Shown: positions 59,689 to 64,000 of the stretch, piece by piece
Numbering within the stretch: position 1 is the stretch's first letter
Layout: each line of letters begins with the position of its first letter
Assembly: GCA_035495315.1 (NCBI GenBank)
Contig: DATJGF010000021.1
Coordinates: 4,979 to 68,978, forward strand
DNA length: 64,000 nucleotides
Direction of reading: 5' to 3'
Source: DATJGF01 sp035495315
GTDB lineage: Bacteria > Verrucomicrobiota > Verrucomicrobiia > Limisphaerales > UBA8199
Made by a program: the position numbers and the translations under genes
Notes under the pieces: model-generated
The model's database searches: none
Told to the model about the DNA's origin: nothing
Seen by the model: the letters and a program-made list of their open reading frames with translations, nothing else

Positions 59689-61044
59689 ATGAATCGAAAT
59701 GTGGGTCCGGGTTTTTCCTGTTTCACTGCTTTGCCAATCACCGGAGCGATTTTGCTTCTCTGTTTTGGACTGGTAGCTATTAGCTCGTCCTCAGCGCTGG
59801 CCGACTGGCCGGAGTTCCGTGGACCCTACAGTGACGGCCATGTCTCGGCACCCGGCGACAATAAAATCATCGGCTTACCGCTGCATTGGAGCGAAACGAA
59901 CAACGTGAAGTGGAAAACCGAAATTCCCTACCGCGGCTGGTCAACGCCGGTGGTCCTGGACGGTCAGGTCTGGTTGACGACAGCGACGCAGGACGGTCAT
60001 GACTTTTTCGCGATCGCAGTGGATGCCGCAACGGGCCAGATCCGTGTTAATGAGAAGCTCTTTCACAGCGATAATCCGGAGCCGCTGGGTAATGGAGCCT
60101 CCATGAATTGTTATGCAACACCTTCCTCGCTGATCGAACCGGGCCGGGTCTACGTCCACTTTGGGCGCTTCGGCACGGCGTGCCTCGACGCCGCTACAGG
60201 CAAAACACTCTGGAAGCGCGCAGACATCCAATGCCGCCATTACCGCGGAGCAGCCTCGTCGGTCATCTCTTTCAAGGACCTCTTGATCCTGACGATGGAC
60301 GGCGTCGATGTGCAGTACCTGGTCGCGCTCGACAAACAGACGGGCAAAACTGTCTGGAAAACCGATCGGTCTGTCACCTGGAACGATGAAAGTGTCCCGG
60401 GCCCGATGGCTCGCGACGGCGATTTGCGCAAGGCGCATAGCACGCCGTTGATTGTGAACACGGCGGGAAAAGCTCTGCTGCTGAGCGCGGGAGCAAAGGC
60501 GGCATATGGCTATGATCCGCAGAGTGGAAAAGAGCTGTGGCGGGTGCAATACGCCGACTGGTCGACGGCGCCGCGGCCCGTTTTCGACCATGGCCTCGCG
60601 TTCTTTGTGACCGGCTTGACTAAAAGAGAGTTGGTGGCGGTTAAGACGGATGGGCAAGGCGACGTCACGGACACGCACATTGCGTGGAAAACCGATCGCC
60701 ATGTTGGCGTTTACGCGTCGCCGCTTGTCGTGGCTGGACTGCTTTACACCGCTTCCGAGGACGGGCACGTGACCTGTCTTGAGGCGGCTACGGGCCAGGA
60801 AGTTTGGACCGACCGGATCAGCGGCAAATACGCCGCGTCACCCATCTACGGCGATGGGCGGCTTTATTTCTGCAACCAACAGGGACTGACCACCGTTCTT
60901 AAAGCCGGGCGCAGCTTTTCTGTCCTGGCGACGAACACGCTGGCGAACGGTTTCATGGCCTCGCCGGCAGTGGCCGACAAGGCTCTTATATTGCGAACGA
61001 AAACCGACCTTTATCGAGTTGAATCGCAAGGGACTGAAGAGTGA
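59689..61044 (+). CDS. Exported PQQ-like beta-propeller protein
   Basis: A 451-residue protein with a signal peptide (ITGAILLLCFGLVAISSSSALA) and a propeller of PQQ-like blades: WKTEIPYRGWSTPVVLDGQVWL, shortened YRGWSTPVVLDGQVW; AVDAATGQI; CLDAATGKTLWKR; ALDKQTGKTVWKT; CLEAATGQEVWTD. The start of the mature part, ADWPEFRGPYSDGH, is typical of Planctomycetes/Verrucomicrobia members. No PQQ-binding Cys pair is seen, so this is a BamB-like scaffold or a non-enzymatic propeller rather than a proven dehydrogenase. Confidence 0.88.
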   Translation: MNRNVGPGFSCFTALPITGAILLLCFGLVAISSSSALADWPEFRGPYSDGHVSAPGDNKIIGLPLHWSETNNVKWKTEIPYRGWSTPVVLDGQVWLTTATQDGHDFFAIAVDAATGQIRVNEKLFHSDNPEPLGNGASMNCYATPSSLIEPGRVYVHFGRFGTACLDAATGKTLWKRADIQCRHYRGAASSVISFKDLLILTMDGVDVQYLVALDKQTGKTVWKTDRSVTWNDESVPGPMARDGDLRKAHSTPLIVNTAGKALLLSAGAKAAYGYDPQSGKELWRVQYADWSTAPRPVFDHGLAFFVTGLTKRELVAVKTDGQGDVTDTHIAWKTDRHVGVYASPLVVAGLLYTASEDGHVTCLEAATGQEVWTDRISGKYAASPIYGDGRLYFCNQQGLTTVLKAGRSFSVLATNTLANGFMASPAVADKALILRTKTDLYRVESQGTEE

Positions 61045-61141
61045 GTGAGCCAGTGTCGCGGCGATTGTCCCTCTCCATTTCCAAAGGGTCAGGGTGAGAA
61101 TTCGCCGAAAACAGATTTGCCGGCTATTGGCAACGATGACC

Positions 61142-61218
61142 AGGAGACGACGTAAGGAGACTCTGATCGCTCGCTTTTAGCCGACTGCGCTTGATCAGAG
61201 TCTCCTTACGTCGTCTCC
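61142..61218. repeat. Repeat family A: near-perfect inverted repeat
   Basis: Arms at 61142-61168 and 61193-61218 match the reference copy almost exactly, including the GACTCTGATC ends. The loop is 24 bp. It lies immediately downstream of the pseudogene on the minus strand. Confidence 0.9.
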
Positions 61219-61232
61219 GCCAAGGCCTTTGG

Positions 61233-61490
61233 CTAGCGAACGCCCACTCGGTACAGGACGCGAGCGCCAAAGGGAATGGATCCAGGTATGAAGTAGTGCC
61301 CGCTTGGCCAAGAATATCAAACGTGATGGCCATGAAGACAGGCAGGTCAGCGTCGTTGGAGCTGCGCTCAAGGAAGTAGGTCACTCCCGATTCGCTCTGC
61401 CACATCAGCCAGCAGTTTTGCGCCGAATCAACGGTCTGTATATCGCTAAACGGGAGGCCGGTCCCAGTAGCGACGCCATTGGCGAATCGT
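61233..61490 (-). pseudogene. C-terminal remnant of an exported protein
   Basis: On the minus strand the translation reads FANGVATGTGLPFSDI, then LMWQSESGVTYFLERSSN and ILGQAGTTSYLDP: the C-terminal module seen in many verrucomicrobial exported proteins. Reading upstream hits a TGA before any start, and after SY a frameshift is needed to reach the expected end RVLYRVGVR and the TAG at 61233. So only a decayed tail remains, and no start or upstream domain is left. The rest of the gap to 61681 has no supported gene. Confidence 0.7.
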
Positions 61491-61681
61491 CAGCCTTTTG
61501 TCGCACGTGGAACATACCCATCCAATATTACGGACGGGAGGCAATTATCTTCCAAGAAAATTTTCCGAAACTCGAACATAAGAGTAACCAGTTTCTTGGA
61601 ATGGCTGTGAATCTAAAGGAGACCTTCCCCGCTTGTTCCCTGGCGCGATTGTTTTAGACTTGGCGCTGCCTCGAGGCAGAG

Positions 61682-63064
61682 ATGGCGACGATTCCTGAAC
61701 AGACGGTCAGCGCACGCGAACCGGAAGCGGTGTTTCCGCCGGGTCTGCACAATGCGTACTTGTTCTCGACGTTCAATGCGTTCTCGTACCAAATCGTGTT
61801 GAACAGCCCGATGGTGCTTTATGCCAAAACGCTCGGAGCGAGCGCGACGGTGGTGGGGATTATTGCCGGGATGATGCCGTTGCTAGTGATTTTTCAAATC
61901 CCTGCGGCGAGCTACATCCCGCGCGTGGGGTTCAAGCGTTTCGTGTACGCCGGCTGGGGGACCCGGGTGATGTTCATTTTCGCGATGGCGTTGGTGCCGC
62001 TCACGGCGGTGTTTCTGAAGGCGGAGACACGCTTGGCGCTGATGTTGCTGTTGCTGTTTTGCTTCAATCTCTCCCGTGGAATTTCCAGTTGCGCGTGGCT
62101 CCCCTGGATAACGGCCCTGGTGCCGGCGACGCTGCGTGGAAAGTACCTGGCGCGCGACGCCGCGGTGCAGAACATGGGGAGCTTTTTGACGTTCCTGGTC
62201 GCTGCGGGTTGCCTGGCGGGGGAATCGCATTCGTGGCAATTCGCGGTGCTGTTTGCGTTCAGCGCGATCAACGGGGCGATCAGTCTTACCTTTCTGAAAC
62301 GCATCCCGGACGCGGAAATCTCCGAGGAGGTGCGTAAGTCGAAAGGCCCGGTGCCGTGGTTGGAGATGATTTCTTATGCGCCGTTCAAGAAGCTGCTCTT
62401 TGCGCTGGTTGGTTATTCGGTGGGATATGGCGGGATCACGGCATTCACGGTGGCGTTTCTGAAGTCGGAAATCGGCATGTCGGAAACGAACATCCTGCTG
62501 GTCACGGCGATCTCGTTCCTGGGTGGATTGAGCAGTCTGTGGCTGCTGGGCTCGCGCCTGGACCGATTGGGAAGCAAACCGGTGCTGAGTTTCTGCTTTA
62601 TGCTCTGGGTAGCGGTGTTGGCGGGATGGGTCGCGCTGTCCGGCGGCGCGTTGCCGGTGAGAATGAGCCTGGTCTGGTTATTGGAATTGCTGATGGGGCT
62701 GCTGGCGGCGCTGGTGCAGATGTCGAATACGCGTCTGGCGATGGCGGTTATCCCGGTGATGGGCCGGAACCATTTTTTTGCGATCTACTCGGTAGTTGGG
62801 AACGTGACGTTGGGGCTGGCGCCGATCGCTTGGGGACTGTTGATCGACGCGGTGGGCTCGCACGCGCCGTATTGGCTGGGATTAAGTTGGAATCGGTACA
62901 CGGTTTTCTTTGCGGCGGCGGGAATTGCTTATCTCATTACGCTGGCGCTGGCACGGAGGCTGGAGGAGCCTGAGGCAGCCAGCATGGAAGAGCTGTTGCG
63001 TGAGATTTTGATTCAGTCGCCGCAGCGGTTTTGGCTGCGGTTTTGGCCGCGGGGTGGGACGTAG
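61682..63064 (+). CDS. MFS transporter
   Basis: A 460-residue protein with about 12 membrane spans. Soluble N-terminus (TIPEQTVSAREPEAVFPPG) and a C-terminal cytoplasmic tail (ASMEELLREILIQSP). The fold is MFS: GIIAGMMPLLVIFQIPAASY, LWLLGSRLDRLGSKPVLSF as the loop 8-9 motif, and AMAVIPVMGRNHFFAIYSVV. No substrate-specific signature is recognised. A 150-bp gap with a family A repeat separates it from the convergent EIIA gene. Confidence 0.85.
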   Translation: MATIPEQTVSAREPEAVFPPGLHNAYLFSTFNAFSYQIVLNSPMVLYAKTLGASATVVGIIAGMMPLLVIFQIPAASYIPRVGFKRFVYAGWGTRVMFIFAMALVPLTAVFLKAETRLALMLLLLFCFNLSRGISSCAWLPWITALVPATLRGKYLARDAAVQNMGSFLTFLVAAGCLAGESHSWQFAVLFAFSAINGAISLTFLKRIPDAEISEEVRKSKGPVPWLEMISYAPFKKLLFALVGYSVGYGGITAFTVAFLKSEIGMSETNILLVTAISFLGGLSSLWLLGSRLDRLGSKPVLSFCFMLWVAVLAGWVALSGGALPVRMSLVWLLELLMGLLAALVQMSNTRLAMAVIPVMGRNHFFAIYSVVGNVTLGLAPIAWGLLIDAVGSHAPYWLGLSWNRYTVFFAAAGIAYLITLALARRLEEPEAASMEELLREILIQSPQRFWLRFWPRGGT

Positions 63065-63085
63065 GCCAAGGGCAGTGAAGTAGCC

Positions 63086-63170
63086 TTGTAGGAGACGACG
63101 AAAGGAGACTCGGATCGATTCGACGTCCCTGTCAGAACTGGTCAGAGTCTCCTTACGTCGGCTCCTACAG
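63086..63170. repeat. Repeat family A: inverted repeat
   Basis: The left arm at 63086-63116 and right arm at 63143-63170 match with a few changes (GACGAAAGGAG on the left, ACGTCGGCTCC on the right). It lies between the MFS gene and the convergent EIIA gene. Short family C units (GTGTTTCGTGTTCCG) follow at 63190. Confidence 0.85.
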
Positions 63171-63222
63171 GCGGGGAAACGTGACTGAACGTGTTTCGTG
63201 TTCCGTAATTCTGTATCAGGTG

Positions 63223-63708
63223 TCAAGCTTTTGATTCGGCTTCGCGGATTAAGGCGATGACTTTTTCGGGTTTGTCAGCGGTCAGCAGGTTGCGACGCAG
63301 TTTGGGATCGGTCAGCAAACGGCTGAGGCGGGCGAGAACACCCAGGTGCTGAGTCACGGTGGGGGCGACGAGAAGGAAGAAGAGCCGTGCGGGAGCGGCA
63401 TCAATCGCGCTGAAAGGGATCCCCTCAGGATGGCGTCCCAGGATCAGTGTGGGATGGTCAACCAAGCCGACCAAGGCGTTGCGCGAATGGGGGAGCGCTA
63501 TGCCATCACCAATGCCGGTGCTGTGGAGCTGCTCGCGTTCTTTGAGCGCACGCAACAGGGTTTTTCGAGCATCCGGGCGATCGACAAGTTCCGGGACCTG
63601 ATTGACCAATTCACTGAGCACAGAATCGCGGTCGGTGCTCTGCAAATTTAGATTAATCGTGTTTGCGGACAGCAACTCGCTAATAACGACATGCCCAGAA
63701 TTGTTCAT
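63223..63708 (-). CDS. PTS EIIA type-2 domain protein
   Basis: A 161-residue cytoplasmic protein with the fructose/mannitol-type EIIA fold: ALKEREQLHSTGIGDGIALPHSRN holds the phosphorylated His (shortened: STGIGDGIALPHSRN, His about residue 71), and LLVAPTVTQHLGVLARLSRLL is the conserved second half. No EIIB or EIIC is nearby, so it may be a regulatory EIIA of the PtsN kind or part of a transporter encoded elsewhere. ATG 63708 is the family start; 32 open codons upstream are shadow. Confidence 0.9.
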   Translation of the reverse strand: MNNSGHVVISELLSANTINLNLQSTDRDSVLSELVNQVPELVDRPDARKTLLRALKEREQLHSTGIGDGIALPHSRNALVGLVDHPTLILGRHPEGIPFSAIDAAPARLFFLLVAPTVTQHLGVLARLSRLLTDPKLRRNLLTADKPEKVIALIREAESKA

Positions 63709-63941
63709 AGAGGCCGTAATCTTATTCACGACGGGACAACACGCAACACGCATTACGAAGTCAAAATGGTCTCCTCTCCCCAAGGGACTTGTCATTACTG
63801 ACATCTCCTACGCGCCCATTGATGAGTTCGATGCCGACGAGGGTCCATCGGAGCTGAATTCGCAAACTACCTGGAACCCATGGAGGGGGTGACCTGTTTA
63901 TAGGCTGGTGACCCAATTTCTCTCCCTCTCTTTTTGTTTTG

Positions 63942-64000
63942 CAGCGGCGCGGCGGCCGACGGCTTGGACGCTAACCAGCTCAGTGGCCGCCGCGCCGCTG
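63942..64000. repeat. Perfect 16-bp GC-rich inverted repeat at the window edge
   Basis: CAGCGGCGCGGCGGCC (63942-63957) and its exact complement GGCCGCCGCGCCGCTG (63985-64000) flank a 27-nt loop. The element may extend past the window. The gap 63709-63941 before it has no gene; CAACACGCAACACGC units of family C lie near 63740. Confidence 0.7.

Noticed and set aside
61304..61657. 117-codon plus-strand frame
   Set aside because: Overlaps the minus-strand pseudogene, has no motif and poor composition.

Overview
The window reads as a chromosomal piece of a Verrucomicrobiota bacterium, most likely of the Pedosphaera/Limisphaerales (subdivision 3) type. This is inferred, not proven. The reasons are many secreted proteins built from FG-GAP/VCBS, ASPIC, Ig-like and PQQ-like beta-propeller modules, C-termini of the 'FYRV' kind, ThuA and YXWGXW proteins, and gaps packed with several families of short palindromic or tandem repeats. 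There are no phage, plasmid or transposase genes, no rRNA, no CRISPR array and no tRNA that I could find.

Layout. 1-12.8 kb: the tail of a subtilase, an exported endonuclease/exonuclease/phosphatase-family protein, a HemX-like membrane protein with hemA and hemC (early tetrapyrrole synthesis), a HEAT-repeat protein, signal peptidase I, mutS, and small unknown genes. 12.8-19.2 kb: a thuA-like/araA pair, 3-methyladenine glycosylase I (tag), a Sel1-repeat protein and purH. 19.7-26.6 kb: the F1Fo ATP synthase operon in the usual order B-E-F-H-A-G-D-C, with a perfect 15-bp hairpin after atpE and two repeat elements between atpA and atpG. 26.7-30.5 kb: a Tyr/Gly/His-rich exported protein, a NarL-type kinase/regulator pair, and a lone receiver protein that has lost its phosphorylation site.

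30.5-41.5 kb, minus strand, is the most interesting part: a nearly gap-free fermentation cluster. Its first gene encodes one polypeptide with a cyclic-nucleotide-binding-like domain, a complete acetate kinase and a PduL-type phosphotransacylase. It is followed by pyruvate kinase, lactate dehydrogenase, pyruvate formate-lyase and its activase, then a serine dehydratase carrying a Tat signal, and an MFS transporter. Together they would take PEP or serine to pyruvate, then to lactate, or to formate, acetyl-CoA, acetyl phosphate and acetate with ATP. A Rex-like 18-bp site lies just upstream of the first gene.

41.7-64 kb: a beta-barrel-like protein, a sugar-dehydrogenase-like protein, a 1118-residue lectin/Ig/PA14 protein, two tandem VCBS-repeat proteins (one with two ASPIC domains, one with a CxxCH haem motif), an orphan NarL regulator, a 59-residue membrane protein, a GYD protein, an ArnT-like/GT2 glycosyltransferase pair, small exported proteins, a PQQ-like propeller, an MFS transporter and a PTS EIIA domain protein.

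Repeats. At least five families recur. The clearest (family A) is an inverted repeat with arms of up to 28 bp, found in five intergenic spots and once as two tandem half-copies inside mutS, where it is translated in frame. Other repeats flank hemA, separate atpA from atpG and abut the atpG start codon. They explain much of the non-coding sequence.
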